Source: Pseudomonas marginalis (GTDB taxonomy: Bacteria; Pseudomonadota; Gammaproteobacteria; Pseudomonadales; Pseudomonadaceae). From it: a stretch of 64,000 bases of DNA. Of the stretch, positions 27,522 through 37,256 are shown piece by piece. Every line of letters starts with the position of its first letter. Position 1 is the stretch's first letter. The notes beneath the pieces were generated by a model. It was not told where the DNA came from, searched no databases, and saw nothing but the letters and a program-made list of their open reading frames with translations. The position numbers were made by a program, and so were the translations under genes. The stretch is from assembly GCF_024169655.1 (NCBI RefSeq), contig NZ_JALJWV010000001.1, forward strand, positions 5,004,001 through 5,068,000, given 5' to 3'.

Positions 27522-27549
27522 TTGACACCCCGCCGCTTGGCTGTAGAAT
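27522..27549 (+). promoter_or_regulatory. Sigma-70 promoter of the second tRNA-fMet gene
   Basis: TTGACA and TAGAAT with a 16-bp spacer, as in the first copy. The spacer differs from copy 1 at a few positions. Confidence 0.85.
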
Positions 27550-27555
27550 GCCGCC

Positions 27556-27638
<83 letters not shown>

Positions 27639-27644
27639 AACATC

Positions 27645-27676
27645 AAAAAAGGCTACTCGAAAGAGTGGCCTTTTTT
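27645..27676 (+). terminator. Terminator after tRNA-fMet copy 2
   Basis: A stem AAAAAAGGC-T-ACTC / GAGT-G-GCCTTTTTT with loop GAAA and a built-in T-run. Confidence 0.9.
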
Positions 27677-27906
27677 GTATCCGGCAAAAAAAGTTCTTCT
27701 GAAACAATGGTATGGCATCTTTCATGAAACCGTAGACGGTTCGTGGAGTCCATTTCATCGCACGCTAGGCTTAATCCTTCTACGACCAATGGCCGCAGTC
27801 GCCGCATCCGGTGATCCGCGTTAATATTTGTAATTATTTTGTCCATAGGGATTGGTAACTTGGCTGGATACCCCCATCCTGTCGCGCACAATCCACGAGG
27901 TGATTG

Positions 27907-30549
27907 ATGCGCGCCAACTCGTCTGAACCACAAGACTCCGTCACAGCGACACAACCGATCACTCCCACCCGTTTGCGCTGGCTGGATCTGTTAAGCAAGT
28001 ATCGGCAACCCATCGGGCTGGCCGTGACGCTGCTGCTGTTCGCAATCGCCCTGATCGCCTGCCGACACCTGCTGCTGGAACTGGATCTCTACGCCCTCCA
28101 CGACTCGATCCTGGAAGTGCCCAAACCGGCCTTGCTGGGCGCGCTAGCTGCCGCCATCGGCGGTTTCATCATTCTATTGGGCTATGAGTTTTCCGGCGCG
28201 CGCTATGCCGGGGTGAAACTGCCCGCCAAGACCCTCGCCCTCGGCGGTTTTACCGCCTTTGCCATCGGCAACGCCATTGGCCTGTCGATGCTCTCGGGCG
28301 GTTCGGTGCGTTACCGTTTATATGCGCGCCATGGCATCGGGGCTTCGGAAGTCGCCCACATGACCGTGTTCGCCAGCCTCGCACTGGGCTGCGCCCTGCC
28401 GCCGCTGGCTGCATTGGCCACCTTGAGCAACTTGCCCGCCGCTTCCGCTGCCCTGCATGTGTCGCAAGGCTTGCTCGGCGCTATCTCCGGTGCCGTGTTG
28501 CTGCTGTCGGCCGCGCTGTGCATCGGTATTTATCGCCGGCGCCTGCCAGAACAACCCTACCCGGACAACCTGCTGGTCAAGATTGGCCGTCGCACCCTGC
28601 GCCTGCCCGGTCGGCGCCTGACGCTCCTGCAACTGATCATCACCGCCCTGGACGTCGCCGCTGCCGCCACCGTCCTTTATATGCTGCTACCGGAAGCGCC
28701 ACCCTTCGGCCCGTTCCTGCTGGTGTACCTGCTGGCGCTGGCCGCCGGCGTACTCAGCCATGTGCCGGGTGGCGTCGGGGTGTTCGAGGCGATCCTGCTC
28801 GCGGCCTTTGCCGACAAACTCGGTGCCGCGCCATTGGCCGCCGCCCTGCTGCTGTATCGCATGATCTACGTGGTGCTGCCGCTGCTGATCGCCTGTGTGT
28901 TCCTGTTGATCAACGAGGCCCAGCGCCTGTTCCAGACCCAGCAGAGTCTGCGCGTGGCTTCGGGCCTGGCAGCGCCGGTGCTGGCCGTACTGGTTTTTTT
29001 GTCCGGCGTGGTCCTGCTGTTTTCCGGCGCTACGCCGGAGATCGACTCACGCCTGGAAAACATCGGCTTCCTGATTCCCCACCGCCTGATTGACGCCTCG
29101 CACTTTGGCGCGAGCCTGATCGGCGTGTTGTGCCTGCTGTTGGCCCAGGGTCTGCGTCGACGCTTGTCGGCGGCCTGGATGTTGACCATGGTGCTGCTGC
29201 TGACCGGCGCCCTGCTCTCACTGCTCAAGGGCTTCGACTGGGAAGAAGCCAGCCTGATGACCATGACTGCGGTGTTGCTGGCGATCTTCCGCCGCTCCTT
29301 CTACCGCGCCAGCCGCTTGACTGAATTGCCGTTCTCGCCGCTGTACCTGGTGGCCAGTGTGTGCGTGCTGGGAGCGTCTATCTGGCTGCTGCTGTTTGCC
29401 TATCAAGATGTACCGTATAGCCACCAATTGTGGTGGCAGTTCACCCTCGACGCCAACGCCCCGCGCGGCCTGCGCTCGCTGCTGGGGGCTGCGGTGCTGC
29501 TGGTGATCGTGTCGCTGACCTGGCTACTGCGTACCGCGCGCCCGGTGATCCACCTGCCGACGCCGGAAGAAATGGAACGCGCCACCAAGATCCTGATGGC
29601 CTCATCGCAACCCGACGGCGGCCTGGCGCTGACCGGCGACAAGGCGCTGCTGTTCCACCCCAACGACGAAGCCTTCCTGATGTACGCCCGTCGCGGGCGC
29701 AGCCTGGTGGCCCTGTACGACCCGATCGGCCCGACCCAACCCCGTGCCGAGATGATCTGGCAGTTCCGCGACCTGTGCGACATCCACCATGCGCGCCCGG
29801 TGTTCTACCAGGTACGCGCGGAAAACCTGCCGTACTACATGGACATCGGCCTGACCGCGATCAAGCTGGGCGAAGAAGCCCGCGTCGACCTGAAACGCTT
29901 TGACCTGGAAGCCAAGGGCAAAGAGATGAAGGATTTGCGCTACACCTGGAACCGTGGAACCCGGGACGGCTTGTCTCTGGAAATCCACGAACCGGGCACG
30001 GCGCCGATGGACGAACTCAAGGTCATTTCCGACGCCTGGCTGACCGGCAAGAACGTGCGGGAAAAGGGCTTTTCCCTGGGACGTTTCAGCGACGACTACC
30101 TCAAGCACTTTCGCATCGCGATCATTCGCTTCGAAGGGCACCCGGTTGCCTTCGCCAACCTGCTCGAGACCTACAACCACGACCTGGCCAGCCTCGACCT
30201 GATGCGCGCCCACCCCGACGCGCCTAAGTTGACCATGGAATTCATGATGGTCGGCCTGATTCAACACTATAAGAATCATGGTTATGCTCGCTTCAGCCTC
30301 GGCATGGTGCCATTGTCGGGCCTGCAACCTCGCCGTGGCGCGCCGCTCACCCAACGCCTGGGCTCGATGGTGTTCCGTCGTGGCGAGCAACTGTATAACT
30401 TCCAAGGTTTGCGCCGCTTCAAAGACAAGTTCCAGCCTGACTGGGAACCCCGTTACATGGCCGTGCCCGCAGGACTTGATCCGCTGGTGGCACTGGCCGA
30501 TACCGCCGCCCTGATCGCGGGCGGCTTGACTGGATTGGTGAAACGCTGA
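27907..30549 (+). CDS. mprF: MprF: phosphatidylglycerol aminoacyltransferase and flippase
   Basis: The 880-residue protein has about 14 membrane helices (residues 1-540) forming the flippase part, followed by a cytoplasmic DUF2156 domain (about 545-870) that transfers an amino acid from aminoacyl-tRNA to phosphatidylglycerol. Conserved pieces include FGAIG-like GGFTAFAIGNAIGLSMLSGGSVRYRLY, LSHVPGGVGVFEAILL, and in the synthase SLGRFSDDYLKHFRIAI and FSLGMVPLSG. In P. aeruginosa the homologue makes alanyl-PG, and the following gene encodes an alanyl-PG hydrolase; the same pair is present here. Alanine specificity is therefore likely but inferred. The start ATG 27907 is used; a TTG one codon earlier is less likely. 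Confidence 0.94.
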   Translation: MRANSSEPQDSVTATQPITPTRLRWLDLLSKYRQPIGLAVTLLLFAIALIACRHLLLELDLYALHDSILEVPKPALLGALAAAIGGFIILLGYEFSGARYAGVKLPAKTLALGGFTAFAIGNAIGLSMLSGGSVRYRLYARHGIGASEVAHMTVFASLALGCALPPLAALATLSNLPAASAALHVSQGLLGAISGAVLLLSAALCIGIYRRRLPEQPYPDNLLVKIGRRTLRLPGRRLTLLQLIITALDVAAAATVLYMLLPEAPPFGPFLLVYLLALAAGVLSHVPGGVGVFEAILLAAFADKLGAAPLAAALLLYRMIYVVLPLLIACVFLLINEAQRLFQTQQSLRVASGLAAPVLAVLVFLSGVVLLFSGATPEIDSRLENIGFLIPHRLIDASHFGASLIGVLCLLLAQGLRRRLSAAWMLTMVLLLTGALLSLLKGFDWEEASLMTMTAVLLAIFRRSFYRASRLTELPFSPLYLVASVCVLGASIWLLLFAYQDVPYSHQLWWQFTLDANAPRGLRSLLGAAVLLVIVSLTWLLRTARPVIHLPTPEEMERATKILMASSQPDGGLALTGDKALLFHPNDEAFLMYARRGRSLVALYDPIGPTQPRAEMIWQFRDLCDIHHARPVFYQVRAENLPYYMDIGLTAIKLGEEARVDLKRFDLEAKGKEMKDLRYTWNRGTRDGLSLEIHEPGTAPMDELKVISDAWLTGKNVREKGFSLGRFSDDYLKHFRIAIIRFEGHPVAFANLLETYNHDLASLDLMRAHPDAPKLTMEFMMVGLIQHYKNHGYARFSLGMVPLSGLQPRRGAPLTQRLGSMVFRRGEQLYNFQGLRRFKDKFQPDWEPRYMAVPAGLDPLVALADTAALIAGGLTGLVKR

Positions 30550-31829
30550 TGATTCGACGCTCCTGGCGGTATGTATTGGCTTCTGTGGTGGTGCTCGCCG
30601 TAGCCCTGGGCGGCGGCTATTGGTACTGGAACCGCCCTGCCCCGCAGCCGACCCTGGAGCAGTTGCCCCAGGCCGATGGCTCGGTGATGACCCGCGTGAC
30701 CCCCGCCGGCACCCCCAAAGCCCGCGTGGCCGTGGCGGTAATGGCCGACGAGACCCTGACCGACAGCCAACTGATTGCCCTGAGCCAGGGCGGCAAAGCG
30801 CAAATCGTCCAGGTGATCCTGCCCAAGGATGACTGCACGCTGCAGCAACAGGCACTGCAAGGCGCCCTGAGTCAGCTCAAGGGCCCCGCGACGCTGGTCA
30901 GCGGCATCGGCCCTGGCGCCGCCCTCGCCTGGCGCTGGCTGGCCACACAGAACAACGACAAGGCCAATGCCATCTCCGTCGGCTTCGCCCTGGTACAGGA
31001 AGGCTGTAAAGACCCACTGCCAAAGACCGCCGCCCACGGCAACTGGCTGGTGGCATGGAACGACAACCCTGACGATGAAAGCGCCAGTTTCGTGCGCGAC
31101 ACACCCCGCGCCACCACCAGCATCAGCGACTACGACATTCACTACCCGCAAGTGCTGAATAACGAACTGCGCAAGCAACTGGTGGGGTCGGACAACGGCG
31201 GCCTGGCGATTCCGGTCGTGGAAGTCCCCGCCGGCCAGGCCAAGGACACCGTGACCCTGTTCCTCTCCGGTGACGGCGGTTGGCGTGACCTCGACCGCGA
31301 CGTCGCCGGTGAAATGGCCAAGATCGGCTACCCGGTCGTAGGCATCGACACCCTGCGCTACTACTGGCAGCACAAGACCCCGGAGCAAAGCGCCAAGGAC
31401 CTCAGCGAGCTGATGCAGCACTATCGGCAGAAATGGGGCACCAAGCGCTTTGTGCTGACGGGTTATTCGTTCGGCGCCGACGTATTGCCGGCCATCTACA
31501 ACCGCATGCCGGAAAACGAGCAGCAGCGCGTCGACGCAATCATCCTGCTGGCGTTCGCACGCACCGGCAGCTTTGAAATCGAAGTGGAAGGCTGGCTGGG
31601 CAACGCCGGCAAAGAAGCCGCGACCGGCCCTGAAATGGCCAAGCTGCCGGCGGACAAGGTGGTGTGCATCTACGGTGCCGAAGAAGTCGACGAGAGCGGC
31701 TGCACCGACAAGACCGCCGTGGGCGAAGCGATAAAACTACCAGGCGGGCACCACTTCGACGAGAACTACCCGGCGCTGGCCAAGCGCCTGGTGGATATCA
31801 TCGTCAAGCACCAGGCCAAGACTGAGTAA
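30549..31829 (+). CDS. VirJ-like periplasmic hydrolase, probable alanyl-PG hydrolase
   Basis: The 426-residue protein overlaps the mprF stop by one base. It has an N-terminal anchor or signal (VLASVVVLAVALGGGYWYW, residues 9-27) and a C-terminal VirJ alpha/beta-hydrolase domain. The core LFLSGDGGWRDLDRDVAG and nucleophile elbow GYSFGADVLP (GxSxG-type, Ser) are clear, and a late LPGGHHFDENY supplies a likely catalytic His. P. aeruginosa PA0919, found in the same position after its mprF homologue, hydrolyses alanyl-PG in the periplasm. The pair would set the level of aminoacylated lipid, which affects resistance to cationic peptides and acid. Confidence 0.87.
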   Translation: MIRRSWRYVLASVVVLAVALGGGYWYWNRPAPQPTLEQLPQADGSVMTRVTPAGTPKARVAVAVMADETLTDSQLIALSQGGKAQIVQVILPKDDCTLQQQALQGALSQLKGPATLVSGIGPGAALAWRWLATQNNDKANAISVGFALVQEGCKDPLPKTAAHGNWLVAWNDNPDDESASFVRDTPRATTSISDYDIHYPQVLNNELRKQLVGSDNGGLAIPVVEVPAGQAKDTVTLFLSGDGGWRDLDRDVAGEMAKIGYPVVGIDTLRYYWQHKTPEQSAKDLSELMQHYRQKWGTKRFVLTGYSFGADVLPAIYNRMPENEQQRVDAIILLAFARTGSFEIEVEGWLGNAGKEAATGPEMAKLPADKVVCIYGAEEVDESGCTDKTAVGEAIKLPGGHHFDENYPALAKRLVDIIVKHQAKTE

Positions 31830-31850
31830 TCCTACGCTGTACGCAAAACC

Positions 31851-31926
31851 CAATGTGGGAGGGGGCTTGCTCCCGATAGCGATAGGTCAGTCATACCGCT
31901 ATCGGGGGCAAGCCCCCTCCCATATT
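31851..31926. repeat. REPIN, inverted REP pair
   Basis: AATGTGGGAGGGGGCTTGCTCCCGATAGCG and its inverse face each other across about 15 bp, with a few mismatches. It separates the convergent hydrolase gene and recJ and could end transcription on both sides. Confidence 0.88.
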
Positions 31927-31947
31927 GGTTTGTGGTGTGGGTTGGAA

Positions 31948-33657
31948 CTAGCGCGGTTCGATATGCGCAATCATCAACTGCACGGTTTCCTGGCCACGGA
32001 ACTCGTTCACGTCGAGCTTGTAGGCCAACTCCACCCAACGCACGGTCGGGTTCGGCCAGACCTCACGGTCCACCCCAAACGCAATACCGTCGAGTTTCAC
32101 GGAGCCGCATTCGCTCTTGAGCACCACTTTCAGGTGCCGCTCCCCCACCACACGCTGCTCTACCAACTGAAACACCCCATGAAACAACGGCTCGGGGAAG
32201 TGCTGCCCCCATGGGCCGGCATGCCGCAGCGCGCGCGCCAACTCCAGGTGAAACTCTTCCACCGCCAGGGTGCCGTCGGACAACAGCCGCCCGGTCAAGT
32301 CTTCTTCGCGCAGTTGCCGACGCACTTCGGCATCAAAGGCTTCGGCAAACAAGGGGAAGTTCGCCTCGGGCAATGTCAGGCCGGCCGCCATGGCGTGGCC
32401 GCCGTATTTGCTGATCAGGTTGGGATGCTGGCTCGCCACCACCGCCAGCGCATCGCGGATGTGAAAGCCCTGTACAGAGCGGCCTGAGCCCTTGAGCAGG
32501 CCATCACCGGCGTCGGCAAAGGCGATGGTCGGACGGAAATAGCGCTCTTTCATGCGCGACGCCAGAATCCCGATCACGCCTTGGTGCCACTCCGGGTCGA
32601 ACAGGCACAAGCCATACGGCATCGACTCCAGCGGCAAGTCCTTGAGCTGGGCCAGGGCTTCGCGCTGCATGCCTTGTTCGATGGATTTGCGGTCCTGGTT
32701 CATGCCGTCCAGTTGCGCGGCCATTTCCCGTGCGGCGGCGAAATCCGTGGTGAGCAGGCATTCGATGCCCAGGCTCATATCGTCCAGGCGACCGGCGGCA
32801 TTGAGCCGTGGCCCGAGGATAAAACCGAGGTCGGTGGACGTGATGCGAGCATGGTCACGCTTGGCCACTTCGAGGATCGCCTTGATCCCCGGCCGCGCGC
32901 GACCGGCGCGGATGCGCTCCAGGCCCTGGTGGACCAGGATGCGGTTGTTGGCGTCCAACGGCACCACGTCGGCGACGCTGCCGAGGGCGACGAGGTCGAG
33001 CAACTCGCCAAGGTTCGGCTGCGGTTTGTTCTCGTACCACCCCAAACTGCGCAAACGGGCACGCAGGGCCATCAAGACATAAAAGATCACCCCAACCCCG
33101 GCCAGCGCCTTGCTGGGAAACTCACAGCCCGGCTGGTTGGGGTTGACGATGGCATCCGCCGCCGGCAATTCATCCCCCGGCAAGTGGTGGTCGGTCACCA
33201 GCACTTTGAGCCCCGCCGCCTTCGCTGCCGCCACGCCTTCGACGCTGGAGATGCCGTTATCCACGGTGATCAGCAACTGCGGCTGGCGCTGCAGGGCCAC
33301 GGCGACGATTTCCGGCGTCAGGCCGTAGCCGTATTCGAAGCGGTTGGGCACCAGGTAATCGACATGGGCCGCACCGAGCAAGCGCAGGCCCAGGGTGCCC
33401 ACCGTACTGGCGGTGGCGCCATCGGCGTCGAAGTCGCCGACGATAAGGATGCGCTGGCGTTGCTCCAAAGCCGTCACCAGCAGGTCTACCGCCGCGTCGA
33501 TGCCCTTGAGTTGTTGATAAGGGATCAACCGCGCCAGGCTCTTGTCCAGTTCGGCCTCTGTCTCTACCCCGCGCGCGGCGTAGAGGCGGGTCAACAGCGG
33601 TGGCAGTTCACCGAGAAACGGCAGGACAGCAGGTAACGGGCGAGGATCGATACGCAT
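31948..33657 (-). CDS. recJ: Single-strand DNA exonuclease RecJ
   Basis: The 569-residue protein carries the DHH-family motifs: VGDFDADGATA (about 74-84), VTVDNGISS-like strand, TDHHLPGDE, ALGSVADVVPL and YGGHAMAAGLTL, followed by the OB-fold-like C-terminal region. RecJ degrades single-stranded DNA 5' to 3' in the RecF recombination, mismatch and base-excision pathways. Start ATG 33657, family length normal. YaeQ lies just upstream on the same strand. Confidence 0.97.
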   Translation of the reverse strand: MRIDPRPLPAVLPFLGELPPLLTRLYAARGVETEAELDKSLARLIPYQQLKGIDAAVDLLVTALEQRQRILIVGDFDADGATASTVGTLGLRLLGAAHVDYLVPNRFEYGYGLTPEIVAVALQRQPQLLITVDNGISSVEGVAAAKAAGLKVLVTDHHLPGDELPAADAIVNPNQPGCEFPSKALAGVGVIFYVLMALRARLRSLGWYENKPQPNLGELLDLVALGSVADVVPLDANNRILVHQGLERIRAGRARPGIKAILEVAKRDHARITSTDLGFILGPRLNAAGRLDDMSLGIECLLTTDFAAAREMAAQLDGMNQDRKSIEQGMQREALAQLKDLPLESMPYGLCLFDPEWHQGVIGILASRMKERYFRPTIAFADAGDGLLKGSGRSVQGFHIRDALAVVASQHPNLISKYGGHAMAAGLTLPEANFPLFAEAFDAEVRRQLREEDLTGRLLSDGTLAVEEFHLELARALRHAGPWGQHFPEPLFHGVFQLVEQRVVGERHLKVVLKSECGSVKLDGIAFGVDREVWPNPTVRWVELAYKLDVNEFRGQETVQLMIAHIEPR

Positions 33658-33714
33658 GGGACGCTGGGGAATTCTCTGTAGGGGAAATATTAGCGGCAGG
33701 CTTCAAGCGCTAGC

Positions 33715-34257
33715 TCAACCGCGCTCGCCGACCAGCCATTGCAGTTGCACTTCGTGCTGGCCGCGGTCGTCGGTGACGAAGATCGTGCCTTCGCTGATCA
33801 TCACATCCCACTTGATCACGCGGGGCATGTCCTTGGCCAAGGTCTCGAGGACTTCTTGCGGTACGGCAGCGATGTGTACGTTTTTCAGGTTTTTCGCCAC
33901 CGGAACCACTTTGCCTTCCCACACGCGCAGGCTGCCGTAAGCCAGCAGACTGGTGCGTTCGGTGCGACGCGAGCACCAGGTCAGGCGGTCGGCATCGGGC
34001 TGGCCGACTTCGATCCAGTGCAAAACCCGATCATCCAGACTTTTTTCCCACAGGGCTGGCTCGTCTACATCTGACAGACCACGGCCGAACGACAGTTGCT
34101 CGTTGTACCAAAGGGCGTAGGCCAGCAGGCGCACGGTCATGCGCTCTTCGGTTTCCGAAGGGTGGCGGGCGATGGTCTGTTTGACGCTCTCGTACACCGA
34201 GCGATCGAGGTCGGTGAGGTTGAGTTCGAATTTGTAGGTCGTGGACGGCTGGGCCAT
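33715..34257 (-). CDS. yaeQ: YaeQ family protein
   Basis: The 180-residue protein matches YaeQ over its full length (MAQPSTTYKFELNLTDLDRSVYESV ... RHPSETEERMTVRLLAYALWY). YaeQ has a restriction-endonuclease-like (PD-(D/E)xK) fold; the LSDVDEPALWEKS and WIEVGQPDADRL segments are conserved in it. The cellular role is not established. It is upstream of recJ, 57 bp apart, so they may be co-transcribed. Confidence 0.92.
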   Translation of the reverse strand: MAQPSTTYKFELNLTDLDRSVYESVKQTIARHPSETEERMTVRLLAYALWYNEQLSFGRGLSDVDEPALWEKSLDDRVLHWIEVGQPDADRLTWCSRRTERTSLLAYGSLRVWEGKVVPVAKNLKNVHIAAVPQEVLETLAKDMPRVIKWDVMISEGTIFVTDDRGQHEVQLQWLVGERG

Positions 34258-34405
34258 GAACGGACTTCTAGAGACAGGAAAAGGCTGGCAGTCTAACCGA
34301 TGGCGAGGCTATTCAACGAATGCTGCGCTGCATCATCCTTATCCCTGCGCCCCTCGGCTATGTTAAAAGGCATTACACCACTGTGCTGCGTATGAAAGGT
34401 TCCTC

Positions 34406-35605
34406 ATGTCGTTTAACGCCAAACCGCTTGCCGGCCTGAAGGTCATCGAACTCGGCACCCTGATCGCCGGCCCGTTCGCCTCACGCATTTGCGCCGAGTT
34501 CGGCGCCGAAGTGATCAAGGTCGAATCCCCGGACGGCGGCGACCCGCTGCGCAAATGGCGCAAGTTGTACGAAGGCACCTCGCTGTGGTGGTTCGTGCAG
34601 GCGCGCAACAAAAAATCACTGACGCTGAACCTCAAACACCCGGACGGCCTGGCGATCCTCAAGCAGTTGCTGGCGGACGCCGACATCCTGATCGAAAACT
34701 TCCGCCCCGGCGTCCTGGAAAAGCTCGGCCTGAGCTGGGACATCCTGCACGCACTGAACCCGAAGCTGGTGATGGTGCGCCTCTCGGGCTTTGGCCAGAC
34801 CGGGCCGATGAAAGATCAGCCGGGGTTTGGCGCGGTCGGCGAATCGATGGGCGGGCTGCGTTACATCACCGGTTTTGAAGACCGCCCGCCGGTGCGCACC
34901 GGTATTTCCATCGGCGACTCCATTGCCGCCCTGTGGGCGGTGATCGGCGCGCTGATGGCGTTGCGACACCGCGAGGTCAACGGCGGGCTGGGCCAGGTGG
35001 TTGATGTGGCACTGTATGAAGCCATCTTCGCCATGATGGAAAGCATGATTCCGGAGTTCGATGTGTTCGGGTTCATTCGCGAGCGCACCGGTAACATCAT
35101 GCCCGGCATCACACCGTCCTCGATCCACACCAGCGCGGACGGCAAGCATGTGCAGATCGGCGCAAATGGCGATGCGATCTTCAAACGCTTCATGTCCGCC
35201 ATCGGCCGCGAGGATTTGGCCAACGACCCGCAATTGGCCAGTAATGACGGGCGTGACGAGCGCCGCGACGAGCTGTATGGCGTGATTGATCGCTGGGTCA
35301 ATTCGCTATCGCTGGAACACGTGATCGAGCAGCTCAACAAGGCTGAGGTGCCGGCCAGTCGCATCTACAGCGCCGAAGACATGCTCGGGGACCCGCAATT
35401 TCTGGCGCGGGAAATGTTCCTCAACGCGCAACTGCCCGACGGCAAGGCCTTCAAGATGCCAGGTATCGTGCCCAAGCTCTCCGACACGCCGGGCAGTTGT
35501 GAGTGGGTGGGGCCGCAACTGGGCGAACACAACAGCGTGGTACTGGGAGAGTTGGGCTATGACGCGGCTGCCATCATCCGCTTGCGTGAGCAAGGAGCGA
35601 TCTGA
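34406..35605 (+). CDS. CaiB/BaiF (family III) CoA-transferase
   Basis: The 399-residue protein has the family III pattern: GLKVIELGTLIAGPFASRICAEFGAEVIKVE at the start, WWFVQARNKKSLTLNLKHP, and the central GGLGQVVDVALYEAIFAMMESM. In formyl-CoA transferase the catalytic residue is an Asp in this last segment; here the corresponding residue appears to be Glu205, as in several other members. Such enzymes transfer CoA between carboxylic acids; the substrate cannot be read from the sequence. The next gene starts 17 bp after the stop, but its function gives no metabolic clue. Confidence 0.88.
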   Translation: MSFNAKPLAGLKVIELGTLIAGPFASRICAEFGAEVIKVESPDGGDPLRKWRKLYEGTSLWWFVQARNKKSLTLNLKHPDGLAILKQLLADADILIENFRPGVLEKLGLSWDILHALNPKLVMVRLSGFGQTGPMKDQPGFGAVGESMGGLRYITGFEDRPPVRTGISIGDSIAALWAVIGALMALRHREVNGGLGQVVDVALYEAIFAMMESMIPEFDVFGFIRERTGNIMPGITPSSIHTSADGKHVQIGANGDAIFKRFMSAIGREDLANDPQLASNDGRDERRDELYGVIDRWVNSLSLEHVIEQLNKAEVPASRIYSAEDMLGDPQFLAREMFLNAQLPDGKAFKMPGIVPKLSDTPGSCEWVGPQLGEHNSVVLGELGYDAAAIIRLREQGAI

Positions 35606-35621
35606 TGGTGCGCTCAAGATA

Positions 35622-36491
35622 GTGGCTCGCCGTTGGCTGTTGCGCCTGTGCGCCCCTTTGCTGGGACTTTTGCCGCTGCCGACCCAGGCGGCGCAAACCT
35701 TGATCTGGCTGGTGCGAGACCTGCCACCACTGACGATCTTCGACGGTCCGCAAAAAGGCCAGGGCGCCATCGACGAATTGTTGCCGATGCTGATGGAGCA
35801 CCTGCCGGAGTATCAGCACCAGGTCCAGCACGTCAACCGTGCCCGGAGCATGCAGATGCTCCAGGCGCCCTCCCTCACCTGCGACCCTACCCTGATGTGG
35901 ACGCCGGAGCGGACCCAATGGATTGTATATTCCGACCAGGCGTTTTCCGTGGTGAGCAATGGCGTGGTCGTCCGCCAGCAAAACCGGGACGTGTTGGCGC
36001 CCTTTGTTGCGCAAGGCAAGGTCGACCTGGAAGCGATGCTACGGGACAAGAGCACACGCCTGGGCATCATCGCCGAGCGCAGTTACGGGCCATTCATCGA
36101 CGGCATGTTGCGGCATGGCGACACGCACAATCGGGTGATGCACTACGGCAACGACGCCTTGGGCAGCCTGCTGCAAATGCAGCGCCTGGGACGCCTGGAA
36201 GGGGTACTGGGTTACTGGACCGAAATTCGCTATCACGCATTGCAGCAAGGTATTGATCCCGAGGCGCTGGCGTTTTATCCGATTGCCGGCACCACGCCCT
36301 ATCAGCACATCCATATCGGCTGTTCGGATACGCCCGAGGGGCGCCAGGTCATGGCGCGTATCAACCAGTTGCTGGGCGACCTGCCGCAGGCGCAGTTGCT
36401 ACGTTCCTACGCGTCATGGCTCGACCCGGCCCTGCGTGAGCAATACCTGCTGGACCATCAGCGATTCTATGAAGAAGCGCCCACCCCGTGA
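35622..36491 (+). CDS. TIGR02285-like periplasmic protein, extracellular solute-binding fold
   Basis: The 289-residue product is best started at GTG 35622 (MARRWLLRLCAPLLGLLPLPTQA), which gives a clean signal peptide; earlier in-frame starts would lie deep inside the CoA-transferase gene. No strong ribosome site is visible, so coupling to the upstream gene is possible. The mature part resembles SBP_bac_3/TIGR02285 proteins (LIWLVRDLPPLTIFDGPQKGQGAIDE, VYSDQAFSVVSNGVVV). No transporter genes are next to it, so the ligand is unknown. A hairpin follows the stop. Confidence 0.72.
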   Translation: MARRWLLRLCAPLLGLLPLPTQAAQTLIWLVRDLPPLTIFDGPQKGQGAIDELLPMLMEHLPEYQHQVQHVNRARSMQMLQAPSLTCDPTLMWTPERTQWIVYSDQAFSVVSNGVVVRQQNRDVLAPFVAQGKVDLEAMLRDKSTRLGIIAERSYGPFIDGMLRHGDTHNRVMHYGNDALGSLLQMQRLGRLEGVLGYWTEIRYHALQQGIDPEALAFYPIAGTTPYQHIHIGCSDTPEGRQVMARINQLLGDLPQAQLLRSYASWLDPALREQYLLDHQRFYEEAPTP

Positions 36492-36510
36492 TAAATCGCG
36501 GGCAAAAAGA

Positions 36511-36542
36511 AACCCCGAAGAGTGGGGAGACACTTCGGGGTT
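36511..36542 (+). terminator. Hairpin after the TIGR02285-like gene
   Basis: Stem AACCCCGAAG / CTTCGGGGTT with a 12-nt loop, an A-rich left side and only TT on the right. A plausible but weak terminator. Confidence 0.6.
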
Positions 36543-36661
36543 AAACGTGGCCTACAAAGACCAGTACAGCAAGTCACAAACACCGGAGCACAATGTCTGC
36601 TCTTGCTGTTACTAAATCAGACCAGCCACGCAGTAGGAAGTTTCCGCGGATAAACAATTCT

Positions 36662-36946
36662 TCATGCGAGGGCGCTGCTGCGGGTCTGGGCAGCATTGCG
36701 CAAGGCGGCGATCACCGAGGGTTCCAGGCGCCCTTCGGCAATTTTCAGGTCGCGCAGCAGGCAATCCACGACATCCACCAGCACGCGCTTGTCGGTCAGT
36801 TGCGCCCGGTCGACATCACGCTCGACCACGATAGCACCGGCAGGATTCTTTACGGTCACCAGGCACTCGCCCTGCACACCGGCGGTGGTCAGCGTAACCT
36901 GATAAGGGCTCAGCGCTTCTTCGAGCAATAGGCGGATACTTTCCAT
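36662..36946 (-). CDS. DUF3509 protein
   Basis: The 94-residue protein starts at ATG 36946 (MESIRLLLEEALSPYQVTL). It is a small soluble cytoplasmic protein of the DUF3509 family, common in pseudomonads, with an alpha/beta pattern (CLVTVKNPAGAIVVERDV; LVDVVDCLLRDLKIAEGRLEP). No function is known. It is transcribed alone, with about 300 bp of gene-free DNA upstream. Confidence 0.85.
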   Translation of the reverse strand: MESIRLLLEEALSPYQVTLTTAGVQGECLVTVKNPAGAIVVERDVDRAQLTDKRVLVDVVDCLLRDLKIAEGRLEPSVIAALRNAAQTRSSALA

Positions 36947-37256
36947 TTCGATCACCACTCAATAGTTCGGGAACAATCGCTTCAACGGGGGCTGCCTCTC
37001 TCCTAAGTGACTGGTTGTGACGTAGGAAAGTTCGCTTTTTCGTCTTTATGGAGCCGTCAGGGAGTGACTTGATCCAGCATGCGCTTGCAACATGACAACG
37101 AAAAAACGGCCGCACATAACTGCTTACCCAATGGGTTGCCGTTTCAGGGTTCGCCCTGCAGCGCGGCTGAGGGTGAACCCTATACTCAGTAAGCGCTGAT
37201 CACGCTGTCACACAGCTAGAAGTGCATGTCAAAGGCCCTTATTGCTAAGGATGAAC
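36947..37256. other. Gene-free 310-bp region with one hairpin
   Basis: The region separates DUF3509 and the small membrane-protein gene. It holds an imperfect 12-bp stem AGGGTTCGCCCT / AGGGTGAACCCT (37146-37181) with a 12-nt loop and no T-run. No convincing ORF or RNA gene is seen. It must contain the promoters of both divergent genes. Confidence 0.5.

Noticed and set aside
27639..27906. Small gene or RNA between tRNA-fMet copy 2 and mprF
   Set aside because: Only very short ORFs and no stable RNA fold beyond the tRNA terminator are seen; likely just the mprF promoter region.
36593..36931. Open frame of 112 codons on the plus strand
   Set aside because: Overlaps the DUF3509 gene antisense; its start in the intergenic region lacks a ribosome site.
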